64,000 nucleotides of DNA from Novosphingobium sp. MW5 (lineage in GTDB: Bacteria > Pseudomonadota > Alphaproteobacteria > Sphingomonadales > Sphingomonadaceae): the NCBI GenBank assembly GCA_025938935.1, contig JAPCWB010000001.1, forward strand, positions 2,418,001 through 2,482,000, read 5' to 3'. The notes beneath the pieces are model-generated. The model worked only from the letters and a program-made list of their open reading frames with translations. It did not search any database and was not told where the DNA came from. Position numbers and translations under genes: made by a program. Below are positions 19,487-29,533 of the stretch, one piece after another. The first letter of the stretch is position 1. Each line of letters starts with the position of its first letter.

Positions 19487-20694
19487 TGCATGGCTCCATC
19501 GGCAATGCGCGAAAGGATAAGGGCGGAAAGCGCGGCGCGCTCGGCAAGGCTGGCAACGATCAGGTATTCGTCGGGCGAGTGGATCGCTCCGCCGCGCACG
19601 CCGAGCGTATCGACCACCGGAACCCCGCAGGCGGCGATGTTGTTGCCATCGCAGACGCCGCCTGATCGCTGCCAGCGTATGTCCTGGCCAAGGTCAGCGC
19701 CGCACTGGCGGACAAGATCGAACAAGCGCTGGGCCGGAGGATCGATGGGCTTGGGCGGGCGGCTGATCCCGCCGTGCCTGTGGACGGAAACGCCGTGTTC
19801 CCGGGAAACGGCTTCGATCAGGTGAGACAGCGCGATTTCGAAGGCTTCGGCTTCGGCGGTCGATTGAGGACGGATGTTGAAGCGCAGGATGGCGAGATCA
19901 GGCACGACATTGTTGGCGCTGCCGCCGTCGATGCGCGCCGGATTGACCCGCAGGCCCTCTCGCTCGAGTGACTTCAGCCCAATGGTAAGCGCCGCAGCAG
20001 CGACTATGGCGTTGCGACCGTCCTCTGGGTTGCGTCCGGCGTGTGCCGAGCGGCCGCGTATGACGAGGCTGTAATTCCCGCTGCCGGCGCGCTCCCCGGC
20101 AAGGGTGCCGTCGGGCAGGGCCGCAGGTTCGAAAGTAAGCGCTGCCAGCTTGCCCGCCGCCAGCTCGGCAATCAACGGGGCAGACGAAGGGCTGCCTACC
20201 TCCTCGTCCGAATTGAGCAGGACATCGTAGCCAATTTCCGACGCGGACGGGTGCGTCTCGAATGCTTCCAAGGCGGCGAGCATGACGGCGATTCCGCCCT
20301 TCATATCGGCCACGCCCGGCCCATTGAGCGTGCCGGCGTCAAGCCATCTCAGTGTCTGGAAGGGGTCACTTGCAGGGAATACCGTGTCCATATGGCCGGT
20401 GAGCAAGACGCGCCGGTTTGCGCCGGGACGCACCGAGAGGAAAAGGTGCTGGCCAAACTGCCGGTCAATTTCGCGGCCAGCCTCATCGACTTGCGAAAAA
20501 GCGGCCCCGTTAACGCGCCGGACCTGCCCCGGCAGCAAGGCCAGCGCCGGTGCCAGCTCGTCCGCCAGCCGCGAAAGGCCGGTGAGGTTGCCTGTTCCCG
20601 TATTGATCGCGCACCAGCGCTCGACGCGCGCGAGCATCGCGGCACCGTTTATTGCTGCCAGCATGCGGGATTCGGCGGGGGAAAGATGTTGCAT
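19483..20694 (-). CDS. M20 family metallohydrolase linked to arginine catabolism genes
   Basis: A zinc-dependent amidohydrolase of 403 residues from the M20 peptidase family (carboxypeptidase G2/ArgE/DapE group). Metal and catalytic motifs seen: LLTGHMDTVF near residue 95, GPGVADMKGG near 125, NSDEEVGS near 162, and a dimerisation domain with RSAHAGRNPEDGRNA near 218. Near the C-terminus is GGVCDGNNIAACGVPVVDTLGVRGGAIHSPDEY. It is the first gene in the ast operon, overlapping astA. The position suggests deacylation of an arginine-derived amide, possibly succinylglutamate in place of AstE or a related step. That role is a guess. Confidence 0.82.
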   Translation of the reverse strand: MQHLSPAESRMLAAINGAAMLARVERWCAINTGTGNLTGLSRLADELAPALALLPGQVRRVNGAAFSQVDEAGREIDRQFGQHLFLSVRPGANRRVLLTGHMDTVFPASDPFQTLRWLDAGTLNGPGVADMKGGIAVMLAALEAFETHPSASEIGYDVLLNSDEEVGSPSSAPLIAELAAGKLAALTFEPAALPDGTLAGERAGSGNYSLVIRGRSAHAGRNPEDGRNAIVAAAALTIGLKSLEREGLRVNPARIDGGSANNVVPDLAILRFNIRPQSTAEAEAFEIALSHLIEAVSREHGVSVHRHGGISRPPKPIDPPAQRLFDLVRQCGADLGQDIRWQRSGGVCDGNNIAACGVPVVDTLGVRGGAIHSPDEYLIVASLAERAALSALILSRIADGAMQ

Positions 20695-20817
20695 ATGAAA
20701 CCACCCTAGCCACTTGTGCGCCAGGGTTCAAACTCCTGCATAACAAGACCCCCTGTTTACCCAATGTTTGCCCCTGAGAGGCTAAAAGCGCCGCGGTCGC
20801 GGGTTAGGGGACCCGGA

Positions 20818-21288
20818 ATGAAGGACAGGATCGAGCCACGGCACAAGGTGCTGATGCGCGGGAAGCTGCATGGCAGCGGCTTTGCCCGCGATGTCTGTGT
20901 GCTCGATGCATCCTCCCGCGGCCTGCTCCTTACGCTGGCAACCCCGCCGGCACGCGGCGAAATGATCGACATCATGGTGAATGGCCATACCCTGTTCGGG
21001 CAGGTCGAATGGAGCCATGGCCGCCGCATGGGCCTTCGCTTTCGTGAACGCATCGACGTGCTGGCATTCATTGCCGGCGAAACCGGCCCCCTGGCGCTGA
21101 AGCGGGTGGAGGGCGGTCGACGTCCGCGGTCACCTGCCATCGCGCTTGATTGGAGCCGCTTCCTGGCCAACCGCATGCAATTCGTGGTTGCGCTGGGCCT
21201 GATCGCAATCGGCGGCTGGTTCCTGTTCGACTTTGTGCGGGGGTCAATGGGATCGCTCGACCGGATCGGGCATTTCCTCGCGCGCTGA
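20818..21288 (+). CDS. PilZ-domain membrane protein
   Basis: A protein of 156 residues. The N-terminal 90 residues fit a PilZ fold (EPRHKVLMRGKLHGSGFARDVCVLDASSRGLLL, then GQVEWSHGRRMGLRF). The classical c-di-GMP motif RxxxR is only partly seen (EPRHKVLMR) and the second motif D/NxSxxG appears as DASSRG. A single transmembrane helix lies near residues 119-138. ATG 20818 begins the domain; an ATG at 20764 would add 18 residues. It probably senses c-di-GMP or is a degenerate relative. It converges tail to tail with rsmA, with no spacing. Confidence 0.72.
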   Translation: MKDRIEPRHKVLMRGKLHGSGFARDVCVLDASSRGLLLTLATPPARGEMIDIMVNGHTLFGQVEWSHGRRMGLRFRERIDVLAFIAGETGPLALKRVEGGRRPRSPAIALDWSRFLANRMQFVVALGLIAIGGWFLFDFVRGSMGSLDRIGHFLAR

Positions 21289-22097
21289 TCAGGTCAGCGC
21301 GCGCGCGACCGCCACGAATTCATCGACCGACAACGTTTCAGCCCGCCGCTGGGCGTCGATGCCCAGTTCCTCAAGCGCCGCGAGCGCACCGGGCAGGCCC
21401 TTCAGGCTCTGGCGCAGCATCTTGCGGCGCTGGCCAAAGGCAGCCTCGGTCACGCGCTCGAGCATTCGGGCGGAGACGCCGTCCGGCATGGTTGCCGGTT
21501 CGACATGGACGACAGCGGACATTACCTTGGGCGGCGGAGTGAAGGCGCTGCGATGGACCTTCATCGCAATTCGGGCCTTGGCACGCCACTGCGCCAGCAC
21601 TGCAAGTCGGCCGAAGGCATCGCTGCCCGTTTCGGCGACAATGCGCTGCGCCACTTCCTGCTGGAACATCAGCGTGAGCGATGACCAGCGCGGCGGCCAT
21701 GCCTCACCCGAAAGCCAGCCGACGAAAAGTGCGGTGCCGACGTTGTAAGGCAGGTTGGCGACGATGTGGTAAGGCCCCTCAATGCCATGGTCGACCTTTG
21801 TGGCATCGCCCTCGATCACGCGGAGCTTTCCGGGAAAAGCTTCGGACAGTTCGGCAAGCGCTGGCAGGCAGCGCTTGTCCATTTCGATCGCGGTAACCTG
21901 CGCGCCTGCGCGGAGCAGGGCGCGGGTCAGGCCACCCGGTCCGGGGCCGATTTCCAGCACCTGCTGGCCCTGCAGCTTGCCGGGAATGGCGGCGATCCGG
22001 TCAAGCAACTGCTCATCGAAGAGGAAGTTCTGGCCCAGCGCCTTCGAGGCGATCAGGCCGTGTCGGTTGATAACGTCGCGGAGCGGGGAAGGTTCAT
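21289..22097 (-). CDS. rsmA: 16S rRNA dimethyladenosine transferase RsmA (KsgA), one-base frameshift near the start
   Basis: RsmA dimethylates two adjacent adenosines in the 3'-terminal helix of 16S rRNA. The SAM motif [14 protein letters not shown], the NLPYNVGT catalytic motif and [11 protein letters not shown] are present. The frame open from 21289 extends upstream through DVINRHG and [12 protein letters not shown] but finds no ATG or GTG start codon before an in-frame stop. An ATG at 22097-22095 overlaps the pdxA TGA (ATGA) and reads MNLP in another frame. One extra base in the four-G run at 22085-22088 gives [14 protein letters not shown], the family N-terminus, and about 269 residues. 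This is probably a sequence error. Confidence 0.88.
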
Positions 22098-23095
22098 GCC
22101 GCTGCCCGCCGCTGCGCCATCTCGCCCGCCATGCGGATCGCCGCGATCATCGCGCCGGGATCGGCGATGCCCTTGCCGGCTATGTCGAATGCCGTGCCAT
22201 GATCGGGTGAGGTCCGGACAATGGGCAGGCCGAGCGTGACATTGACGCCCTCGTCGAAATCGAGCGCCTTGATCGGGATCAGTGCCTGGTCGTGATACAT
22301 GCAGATCGCCACGTCATAAGTTTGGCGCGCACGCGGCGTGAACAGGGCATCGGCGGGATGCGGGCCGGTGACGTCAAGTCCGCCCTCTCGCAGTTCGGCA
22401 ATGGCAGGGGCGATGATCTGTGCATCTTCGTGGCCCATCCTGCCGTCTTCACCCGCATGGGGATTGAGCGCGGCGATGGCGATGCGCGGATTATCGATGC
22501 CAAAATCTCGCGTGAGGGCCTGAGCTACGATACGCGCCTTGCGGGTGATGAGCGCCTTGGTAACCAGCCGTGGCACCTCAGACAGGGCGATATGGATAGT
22601 GAGCGGCACGGTGCGCAGGCTCGGCCCGGCGAGCATCATGACGGCATCATCCGCCGCCACGCCGCAATAGTTGGCAACGAATTCGGTCTGGCCGGGTTGC
22701 GTGAAGCCGACCTTGGCCAGCTTCGACTTGGCGATCGGCCCCGTGACGAGACCGTCGGCATAACCCTCGGAGACGATGCGCGTCGCATCCTTCAGCGAGG
22801 AGTAGGCAAGAGTGGCTCCAACTCGATCAGGTTCGCCCGGACGGTAAGTCGCCTGATCTAGCCCGATGACCGGCAGCGCGGCGTCGAACATGCGCAGGGC
22901 ATCGCGCGGATCCTGGATAAGTCCCGCGCAAATCTCGGTGCCGCGCGATTCCGCCGCTGCCGTCAGCAGGTTGAACCCGCCCACCACGAAGAACGGCGGC
23001 AGGCTGGCTTCCTTGCGCCGGGCCCAGGCCTCGGCGATCAGTTCGGGACCAATGCCCGCCGGATCGCCCAGCGATACGGCGAGCGGTTTCATCAT
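22094..23095 (-). CDS. pdxA: 4-hydroxythreonine-4-phosphate dehydrogenase PdxA
   Basis: PdxA oxidises 4-phosphohydroxy-L-threonine in the DXP-dependent pyridoxal phosphate pathway. The protein has 333 residues, full length. Family motifs: [12 protein letters not shown] at the N-terminus, [10 protein letters not shown] near residue 118, the metal-binding His in [14 protein letters not shown] near 210, and [13 protein letters not shown] and [15 protein letters not shown] near the C-terminus. It starts four bases after surA and overlaps rsmA, in the conserved lptD-surA-pdxA-rsmA order known from many proteobacteria. The start could be the first or the second Met (23095 or 23092). Confidence 0.95.
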   Translation of the reverse strand: MMKPLAVSLGDPAGIGPELIAEAWARRKEASLPPFFVVGGFNLLTAAAESRGTEICAGLIQDPRDALRMFDAALPVIGLDQATYRPGEPDRVGATLAYSSLKDATRIVSEGYADGLVTGPIAKSKLAKVGFTQPGQTEFVANYCGVAADDAVMMLAGPSLRTVPLTIHIALSEVPRLVTKALITRKARIVAQALTRDFGIDNPRIAIAALNPHAGEDGRMGHEDAQIIAPAIAELREGGLDVTGPHPADALFTPRARQTYDVAICMYHDQALIPIKALDFDEGVNVTLGLPIVRTSPDHGTAFDIAGKGIADPGAMIAAIRMAGEMAQRRAAA

Positions 23096-23099
23096 GGCC

Positions 23100-24452
23100 T
23101 CAGTTGTATTCGATCACCGCGTCGCGGCGGAGATCGCGCAGGAAGGCCTGAGCGCGCTTGTTGACGCGGTCATCTTCAAGCTGCGACATGATTTCCTCGA
23201 ACTTCGGGCCGGCATCGACCTGCGGGTCGTCACGGCCGCAAAGCATGAGCATTCGCACGCCTTCCTGAACCGAGCCGAACGGGGGAGACGTTTCACCAAG
23301 CGAGAGCTTGAGCAGGGTTTCCTGCAGCGGCCCGGGCAGGTCGCGCGCCTTGACCTGGTCGTTTTCGACGACCTGTGCGCCAATGGACTTGGCGACGGAA
23401 TCGACATCGCCGCAGCCCTTGGCGCCCTTGATCGCGGCAGCAAAGTCGCTCGCGCGCTTGGTCGCGTCGGCATCGGTCGTGCCGGCCGGGAAATCGATCG
23501 AGATCTGCTTGAGCGAGAGCAGCGCATCGCGCGGATCAGCGGTAAGCACTGCGCGCTTGTCGATCAGGACAAGGATCGAGAAGCCACCCGGCGTCTGCAC
23601 CGGGCCAACGAGCTGGCCGGGCTGGAGGCCGGCTGCAGCAGAGCTGAGTTCGGTGGGCAGCTGGGCAAGGCGAATCCAGCCGAGGTCGCCGCCGACACTC
23701 TTCGTCGAGGCTTCGGAATAGGTGCGCGCCATGGCCGAGAAGCTCGCGCCCTGCTTTACCTGGTCGACGATCTTCTTCGCGTTCTCATAAACCGCGGCCT
23801 GTGTTTCCGGGGTCGAGGCGAGGTAGATTTCGCCGATATGGTATTCTTCGGTTCCCTTCGCAGCCTTCAGGCGGTCCATCGTCTCCTTGACCTCTTCCTG
23901 AGAGACGTTGACGAAGGGATGGACATTGCGGCGCAGCAGGTTGTTCCACGAAAGTTCGCCCTTGATCTGCCGCTTGAGCGAGGCGGGCGAGGAACCGATG
24001 CGGGTCAGGTAGGCATCCATGCCCTTGGGATTCTGCGGAAAGTTCTGGGCCGAAAGGCGGGCGTAGGACTGCTCAACTTCGCTGTCCTTGACATCGAGCT
24101 CCTGCGCCTTGGCTTCCTGGATCTGCAGGGTCTCGTCGATCAGGTTGCGCAGGATCTGGAGCCGCAGGCGGTCCATTTCCTCGGGCTGGATCTTGCCCTG
24201 GTTCGCCGCGACGACGAGTGCGACACGCTGGTCAACGTCGGTGCCGGTGATGATGTCACCATTGACGATGGCTGTGGCGCGGCGGTTGTTGGGATCGTTC
24301 TTGCCGAAAATCTGGACGTTTTCGGGCACCGTGATCGAGCCGCGCGGCGTGGAGTCACCGGCATCCTGGGCAAGGGCGGCAACACCTGCGGTAGCAAGCG
24401 ATACGGCGAGGATGGAACGGCCCACATGGGCGAAGCGAGAAGCAGTTGTCAC
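23100..24452 (-). CDS. surA: Periplasmic peptidyl-prolyl isomerase/chaperone SurA
   Basis: A periplasmic chaperone of 450 residues for outer-membrane protein folding. It has a signal peptide (residues about 10-28, ending VAALAQ), a SurA N-terminal domain (NGDIITGTDVDQR near residue 63, RNLIDETLQIQEAK near 100), and one well-formed parvulin domain (YHIGEIYLAST, SEASTKSVGGDLGWI, GPVQTPGGFSILVL; about residues 195-300). A weaker second region follows. It lies 147 bp downstream of lptD on the same strand, whose product is a SurA-dependent client in other bacteria. Confidence 0.92.
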   Translation of the reverse strand: MTTASRFAHVGRSILAVSLATAGVAALAQDAGDSTPRGSITVPENVQIFGKNDPNNRRATAIVNGDIITGTDVDQRVALVVAANQGKIQPEEMDRLRLQILRNLIDETLQIQEAKAQELDVKDSEVEQSYARLSAQNFPQNPKGMDAYLTRIGSSPASLKRQIKGELSWNNLLRRNVHPFVNVSQEEVKETMDRLKAAKGTEEYHIGEIYLASTPETQAAVYENAKKIVDQVKQGASFSAMARTYSEASTKSVGGDLGWIRLAQLPTELSSAAAGLQPGQLVGPVQTPGGFSILVLIDKRAVLTADPRDALLSLKQISIDFPAGTTDADATKRASDFAAAIKGAKGCGDVDSVAKSIGAQVVENDQVKARDLPGPLQETLLKLSLGETSPPFGSVQEGVRMLMLCGRDDPQVDAGPKFEEIMSQLEDDRVNKRAQAFLRDLRRDAVIEYN

Positions 24453-24599
24453 CGTTGTTCAATTCCCGTCTGCGGCAGGCATGCAGATGCCCCCAGATAT
24501 GCCCGCGCTCCTGCAACCAGGCGGCTTAACCTTAGCTGAGCATCGTCGCAGGCGCGATAGCCACTTTGCATGCCTGTGGAAACACCTGTCTCGCTGCGC

Positions 24600-26912
24600 T
24601 TAGCGAATGCCGAGATTGCGCAGGGCGAAATAGACCTGGAACGTGTTGCCGCGCCTTGCGTCACCCGTGGCGACAAAGTCGCGCCGCCATGTCAGTGCCA
24701 GCTCAAGGCAGTCATCCTCATAGGCAACGCCAAGGCGCGTGCGTAGCGGCTGCCATCCGTCGGAGGTGTTTAGCGGATCCTCGTTGCGGTCCGTCAGGTT
24801 GACCACGCCCGCACCGAAAACCGACCAGTGCTTGTTGATCGCGGCGCGCGCGGAAAAGCGCAGTTCCTCGCGGTCCTGGAGATCCTCGACCGTGGTGATG
24901 TCACGGTTAAGGCGCAGGTAGCCGACCTCGGCATAGGTGCGGGTGCTGCCGACCGTCGCGTCGAATTCGTTACGCCGGATCGCCAGGCTGTCCTTGTCGA
25001 GACGGAAACGGTGGGTGAGCTTCACAAAATCGCGGAAACGCACTTCGGTGCGGCCGACCACGTCCGATGCCCGGTTGGCAAGTCCGGTGCCGTCCGGAAA
25101 CAGCGTCGGCTTGCTGGTCAGGCGATAGGACTGGCCGATGGTGGAATTGATCCGCCAGCCGGGAGCCTGCCATTGCCAGTCGAGGCCGTAAGTAAAGCGA
25201 ACGCCGTCCTCGACTCGGTCGTAACCGGGGAAACGGTTGAGCGCGAACAGGTTCGAATCCTCGAGATCGATCGCGCGGGCATCCTCGTTCGGCACGGCGA
25301 GGTTCTTGATCGTCGGGCTGGCGACGATCTGGAATCGAGGTGTCAGCACCTGGGTGCCATTGAGGAACTTGCCCACCAGCGGCCATTTCACATCGATCGC
25401 AGCGGTGGCGATGGCGCGCGCCTCCCAACCCGGATTGCCGCGATAGCTGACGGTCGTGGTCAGGGCATTGTCCGAGGAATGATAGACGTCGCCGCGCACC
25501 AGCCCGGTGAGCGTCACTACCTGACCCAACCCGGTCAACCGGGTGAGGTCCCACTTGGCTCCGGCGAAGGCGCGCTGCGTTTCCTGTCCGCTGGTGCGCG
25601 TCATGCCGAGCGAATTCAGCTGCAGTTCGACCTTGCCCCCGGCGATCCCCTGGATGCGGCGGCGGTAGTCGATGACCGGGAAGGCGACCGGAACCTGGCC
25701 CTGGCTGTCTCCGACGCGCAAGGTCTGGGTAGCCCAGCCGGCTATGGACAGGTAACTGTTATCTCCGATCCGCTCCACTTCGACGTTGGAGCGAAGCCGG
25801 TCATCGCGGCTTATGTCATAGCGGCGCAGGAAAGTTCGGTCGCTCGCGATCCGGATTGAAGAGCTGAGGCTCCAGTTCGGATCGAACTGGAATCGGCCAT
25901 TGGCCGCAAGATAGCCGCGAAAATCGGTCTTGCTGCCGCCGCCGGGTGTCCCGACCGGAATCAGCGAACTGCGAGTCGCATAGCCGGTGATCTGGAATGC
26001 CCCGGCGTCTCCCAACTGCCGGTATTGGGCAGAGATCATCGGTGCGGCCTCGGTAAAGACATGCGCCTTGATCTGGACGTCCTTGTTGTCAGCCAGCCGG
26101 TAATAATAGCCTTCGCTGATTTCGATGCCATTCGATGCGGAAAGGCGGGCATCCGGGATCAGCAGGCCCGATATGGCGCGGCCATCGGTTGCCAGCATCA
26201 GGCCAGGAAGTGGCATCAGCGAGATGCCGAACAGCTCGATCCGGGCGCCGCGGAATTTCAGGTTCTTTCGGTTAGGATCATATGTGACTTCGGCCGCATT
26301 TACCCGCCAGGTCGGAGTTTTTGGGCATCCCTTGTCATCTTCGACCGCGCAGCCGGTATAAGAGGCCTTGGTCAGGATGATGTTTCCGGCCTCGTCCCGG
26401 CGGCCCATCTCTGCTGCCACGCGCCCGCCTTCGCGGAGCGCAATGAGCAGGTTTTCCATCGCCCCGGCCTTGAGCTCGTCGGTCAACTCGACACGGTCGG
26501 TGAAAAGCTGGTTGCCGTCCTGATCGACCAGCCGGATATTGCCGGTCGCGACAATCTGGCCGGTTTTCTGGTTCCACGTGACCGAATCGGCCCGAACCGA
26601 CTGGCCGGCGCGGCGCAGCACTACGTCGCCCGATGCCGTGACGGTGCCGTCTTCATAGCCGTACTGCACCTGATCGGCTTCAAAGCCGATCGGCCCGGTC
26701 GCATCGGCAGCGCCGGAAAAGGGCAGGGTAGGCGCGGGTTCGGTCGGGTTAACGGCCTGTTCGATCGGACGCACGGGCGCCGATGAAGTTGCCGCGTCCT
26801 GCGCCTGCGCCGAATGAGCCATGAGACCCACGGCAATAGCTGCAACGCCTGCGAGCCAGCGGTGCGGACCTGATTTCCTGACCGATTTCGGAATGACCAA
26901 TGCGGGGAGCAT
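24600..26912 (-). CDS. lptD: LPS-assembly outer-membrane protein LptD
   Basis: LptD inserts lipopolysaccharide into the outer leaflet of the outer membrane with LptE. The protein has 770 residues from ATG 26912. It has a signal peptide (WLAGVAAIAVGLMAHSAQAQ region), an OstA/LptA-like beta-jellyroll domain (FEADQVQYGYEDGTVTASGDVVL, then NQLFTDRVELTDEL; about residues 75-200), and a C-terminal beta-barrel with many FQFDPNW/ELRFSAR-type strands. It also has Cys pairs near residues 198-206 (TGCAVEDDKGCP) and late (DDCLELALTW), as expected for the inter-domain disulfides. The open frame continues far upstream only because it is antisense to pepA; the signal peptide sets the start. Confidence 0.92.
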   Translation of the reverse strand: MLPALVIPKSVRKSGPHRWLAGVAAIAVGLMAHSAQAQDAATSSAPVRPIEQAVNPTEPAPTLPFSGAADATGPIGFEADQVQYGYEDGTVTASGDVVLRRAGQSVRADSVTWNQKTGQIVATGNIRLVDQDGNQLFTDRVELTDELKAGAMENLLIALREGGRVAAEMGRRDEAGNIILTKASYTGCAVEDDKGCPKTPTWRVNAAEVTYDPNRKNLKFRGARIELFGISLMPLPGLMLATDGRAISGLLIPDARLSASNGIEISEGYYYRLADNKDVQIKAHVFTEAAPMISAQYRQLGDAGAFQITGYATRSSLIPVGTPGGGSKTDFRGYLAANGRFQFDPNWSLSSSIRIASDRTFLRRYDISRDDRLRSNVEVERIGDNSYLSIAGWATQTLRVGDSQGQVPVAFPVIDYRRRIQGIAGGKVELQLNSLGMTRTSGQETQRAFAGAKWDLTRLTGLGQVVTLTGLVRGDVYHSSDNALTTTVSYRGNPGWEARAIATAAIDVKWPLVGKFLNGTQVLTPRFQIVASPTIKNLAVPNEDARAIDLEDSNLFALNRFPGYDRVEDGVRFTYGLDWQWQAPGWRINSTIGQSYRLTSKPTLFPDGTGLANRASDVVGRTEVRFRDFVKLTHRFRLDKDSLAIRRNEFDATVGSTRTYAEVGYLRLNRDITTVEDLQDREELRFSARAAINKHWSVFGAGVVNLTDRNEDPLNTSDGWQPLRTRLGVAYEDDCLELALTWRRDFVATGDARRGNTFQVYFALRNLGIR

Positions 26913-27005
26913 CACTTGCCTATCGCACCGCCCGCGCCTAACTGCAATCCGCGATGGCAGCCTGCACGATACGGCCTGCCGCAAACCGTTTGATCCGGAG
27001 ATTCC

Positions 27006-28463
27006 ATGAAGATTTCTTTCGCCGCCGCGCCCTCTGCCGATGCCCGCGTGATCGCGAAGCCGGTGAATCAGGATTCGCCGCTCTCCGGCCTTGATGCCGC
27101 CTTGATCGAAGGCGCCAAGGCCACGCGCTTCTCCGGCAAGTCGGCGCAACTGTTCGAAGGCTTTGTCAGCGCAGATGGCAAAGTGGTGCGCACGATCCTG
27201 CTCGGCGCAGGCGAGCCCGGCGACGCGGGCCGCGCCGGAAACCTTGAAAAGGCAGGCGCTGCGCTCACCGCGAAGCTTCTGACGTCGGGCGAAACCTCGA
27301 TCACCATAGACTGTGCAGGCGCGAACCTTTCCGCCGCCGATGTCGCCAGCCTCGCACTCGGTGCCCGCCTGCGCGCCTGGCGGCATGACGGCTATCGCAC
27401 GACGATGAAGGATGACCAGAAGCCTTCCCTGGCCGAGGTGGTCTTTGCCGGCGCGCCCGAAGGTTCCGAAGCGGCTTGGCAGGTGGAAGCGGCAATTGCC
27501 GAAGGCGTCGAATTCACCCGTGAACTCGTCACCGAACCGGGCAATGTGATTTACCCGGAAAGCTTCGTCGAACGCTGCCAGAAGCGCTTTGAAGGGACCG
27601 GCCTCAAGGTCTCGGTGCTCGACGATGCCGAGATGAAGGCGCTCGGGATGGGCGCGCTGATCGGCGTGGCGCAGGGTTCGGCGCGTCCGGCGCGCCTGCT
27701 CGTGATCGAATGGAACGGCGGCGGCGATGCGAAGAAGACGGCCTTCGTCGGCAAGGGTGTAACCTTTGACACCGGCGGCATCAGCCTGAAGCCCGGCGCG
27801 GGCATGGAAGACATGAAGTGGGACATGGGCGGCGCGGGTGCGGTTGCCGGGGCAATGCTGGCCATGGCGCTCCGCAAGGCCAAGGCCAATGTCGTCGCCG
27901 TCTGCGGTCTCGTCGAGAACATGCCTGACGGCCTTGCCCAGCGGCCGGGTGACGTGGTCAAGACCATGTCTGGCCAGACGGTCGAGGTGATCAATACCGA
28001 CGCGGAAGGCCGCCTCGTGCTGTGCGACGCGCTGACCTGGGTGCAGAAGAACCACGCCCCCGCGCGCATCCTCGATCTCGCTACGCTGACCGGCGCGATC
28101 ATCGCGACGCTGGGCAATGAATATGCCGGCCTGTTCTCGAACGACGATGGCCTGGCCGATTCGATCCTCGCCGCCGGTAACAAGGTGGGTGAGCGCCTGT
28201 GGCGCCTTCCCATGGGTCCGGCCTATGACAAGATGATCGACAGCCCGATTGCCGACATGAAGAACATGGGTTCCAAGTATGCCGGTTCGATCACTGCCGC
28301 GCAGTTCCTGCTGCGTTTCGTCGAAAAGGGAACGCCCTGGGCGCACCTCGACATCGCTGGCATGGTATGGGCCGACAAGCCCGGCGCGACCTGGGACAAG
28401 GGCGCTACGGGGTACGGCGTGCGCCTGCTCGACCGGATCGTGCGCGACACGCTTGAGGGCTGA
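27006..28463 (+). CDS. pepA: Leucyl aminopeptidase PepA
   Basis: A cytosolic M17 dizinc aminopeptidase of 485 residues, the usual size. The catalytic domain motifs are present: GKGVTFDTGGISLKPGAGMEDMK around residue 250 and NTDAEGRLVLCDAL near 332. The second holds the metal-binding Asp and Glu residues. An N-terminal macro-like domain covers the first 160 residues. Transcribed divergently from lptD, with 93 bp between the two starts that hold both promoters. Its TGA overlaps the holC ATG by one base. Confidence 0.95.
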   Translation: MKISFAAAPSADARVIAKPVNQDSPLSGLDAALIEGAKATRFSGKSAQLFEGFVSADGKVVRTILLGAGEPGDAGRAGNLEKAGAALTAKLLTSGETSITIDCAGANLSAADVASLALGARLRAWRHDGYRTTMKDDQKPSLAEVVFAGAPEGSEAAWQVEAAIAEGVEFTRELVTEPGNVIYPESFVERCQKRFEGTGLKVSVLDDAEMKALGMGALIGVAQGSARPARLLVIEWNGGGDAKKTAFVGKGVTFDTGGISLKPGAGMEDMKWDMGGAGAVAGAMLAMALRKAKANVVAVCGLVENMPDGLAQRPGDVVKTMSGQTVEVINTDAEGRLVLCDALTWVQKNHAPARILDLATLTGAIIATLGNEYAGLFSNDDGLADSILAAGNKVGERLWRLPMGPAYDKMIDSPIADMKNMGSKYAGSITAAQFLLRFVEKGTPWAHLDIAGMVWADKPGATWDKGATGYGVRLLDRIVRDTLEG

Positions 28464-28894
28464 TGCGCGTCGATTTCTACCACCTGACGCAGTCTTCGGC
28501 AGAGGACGCCGTTGCCCAGATTGCCCAGAAGGCGCTGGGTGGCGGGCAGCGGATGCTGGTGGTGGCGGAAGGGCGCGCAAAGCTGGAACGGTTTGGCGAA
28601 GCGCTCTGGGCGCGGGAAGGTACGTTCCTCGCCAATGGCGTGGCTGGTGGTGTTCACGACCAGCGCCAGCCGGTGCTGCTTTCCGAACAGGTCGAACCGG
28701 CCAATGGTGCGCAGATCCTGGCACTGGCTGATGGTGAATGGCGGGAAAGCGACGGTTTCTCGCGCGTGCTGTTCTTCTTTGACGGCAGCACCATCGAACC
28801 GGCGCGGGCGCGGTGGCGCGAACTCAAGGCGCGCGAGGGCGCGGAATGCCATTACTGGAAGCAGGAAGGCGGCCGCTGGATAGAGGCGGGCTGA
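28463..28894 (+). CDS. holC: DNA polymerase III chi subunit HolC
   Basis: HolC links the clamp loader to single-strand DNA-binding protein. The protein has 143 residues, with [17 protein letters not shown] at the N-terminus, the central [28 protein letters not shown] and the late [19 protein letters not shown]. It overlaps pepA by one base (TGATG), the pepA-holC order seen in many alphaproteobacteria. Confidence 0.9.
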   Translation: MRVDFYHLTQSSAEDAVAQIAQKALGGGQRMLVVAEGRAKLERFGEALWAREGTFLANGVAGGVHDQRQPVLLSEQVEPANGAQILALADGEWRESDGFSRVLFFFDGSTIEPARARWRELKAREGAECHYWKQEGGRWIEAG

Positions 28895-28976
28895 CGGCCT
28901 GCCTTGCGGCGCAGCATTTTCCCCGCTAGGGGCGCGCCACAATCTCCAAACCATAAGTCTCGCAAGGAACAAGACC

Positions 28977-29399
28977 ATGGCGGTTACCCGCACCTTTTCG
29001 ATCATCAAGCCCGACGCCACCCGCCGCAACCTGACCGGCGCGGTCACCAAGATGCTGGAAGAAGCTGGCCTGCGTGTCGTCGCTTCGAAGCGCATCCACA
29101 TGACCAAGGAACAGGCCGAAGGCTTCTACGCGGTGCACAAGGAACGCCCCTTCTTCGGCGAACTGTGCGAATTCATGATGAGCGAACCGGTCGTCGTCCA
29201 GGTTCTCGAAGGTGAAGACGCCGTGACCCGCAACCGCGACATCATGGGCGCCACCAACCCGGCCGATGCGGCCGAGGGCACGATCCGCAAGACCCACGCC
29301 CTGTCGATCGGCGAAAACACCGTGCACGGTTCGGACTCGGATGAGAACGCCGCGATCGAAATCGCGTTCTTCTTCAAGCCGGAAGAAATCGTCGGCTAA
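28977..29399 (+). CDS. ndk: Nucleoside diphosphate kinase Ndk
   Basis: Ndk balances nucleoside triphosphates by phosphotransfer through a histidine. The protein has 140 residues with [17 protein letters not shown] at the N-terminus, [17 protein letters not shown] near residue 79, and the active-site His in [21 protein letters not shown] near 117. It is followed by a strong terminator. Confidence 0.96.
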   Translation: MAVTRTFSIIKPDATRRNLTGAVTKMLEEAGLRVVASKRIHMTKEQAEGFYAVHKERPFFGELCEFMMSEPVVVQVLEGEDAVTRNRDIMGATNPADAAEGTIRKTHALSIGENTVHGSDSDENAAIEIAFFFKPEEIVG

Positions 29400-29425
29400 G
29401 GCTGGCTGATCAGGCAAGAAATGGA

Positions 29426-29452
29426 GGGCCGTCCGGTTGGGCGGCCCTTTTT
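29426..29452 (+). terminator. Rho-independent terminator of ndk
   Basis: GGGCCGTCC (29426-29434) and GGGCGGCCC (29439-29447) pair around GGTT with one G-T, followed by TTTTT. It lies 26 bases after the ndk stop. Confidence 0.85.
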
Positions 29453-29533
29453 CTTTGTGCTTTGACCGGGCGCAATGACGGGGCACTTCACATTGGCGAC
29501 ACCGGGTCATCGAAACCCGCGAAAGGATCGCCG

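Noticed and set aside
22866..24539. 557-codon + strand frame over pdxA and surA
   Set aside because: Antisense to two conserved genes, no domain seen.
26913..28724. Upstream extension of the lptD frame by about 600 codons
   Set aside because: It lies antisense to pepA. LptD has its signal peptide right after ATG 26912.
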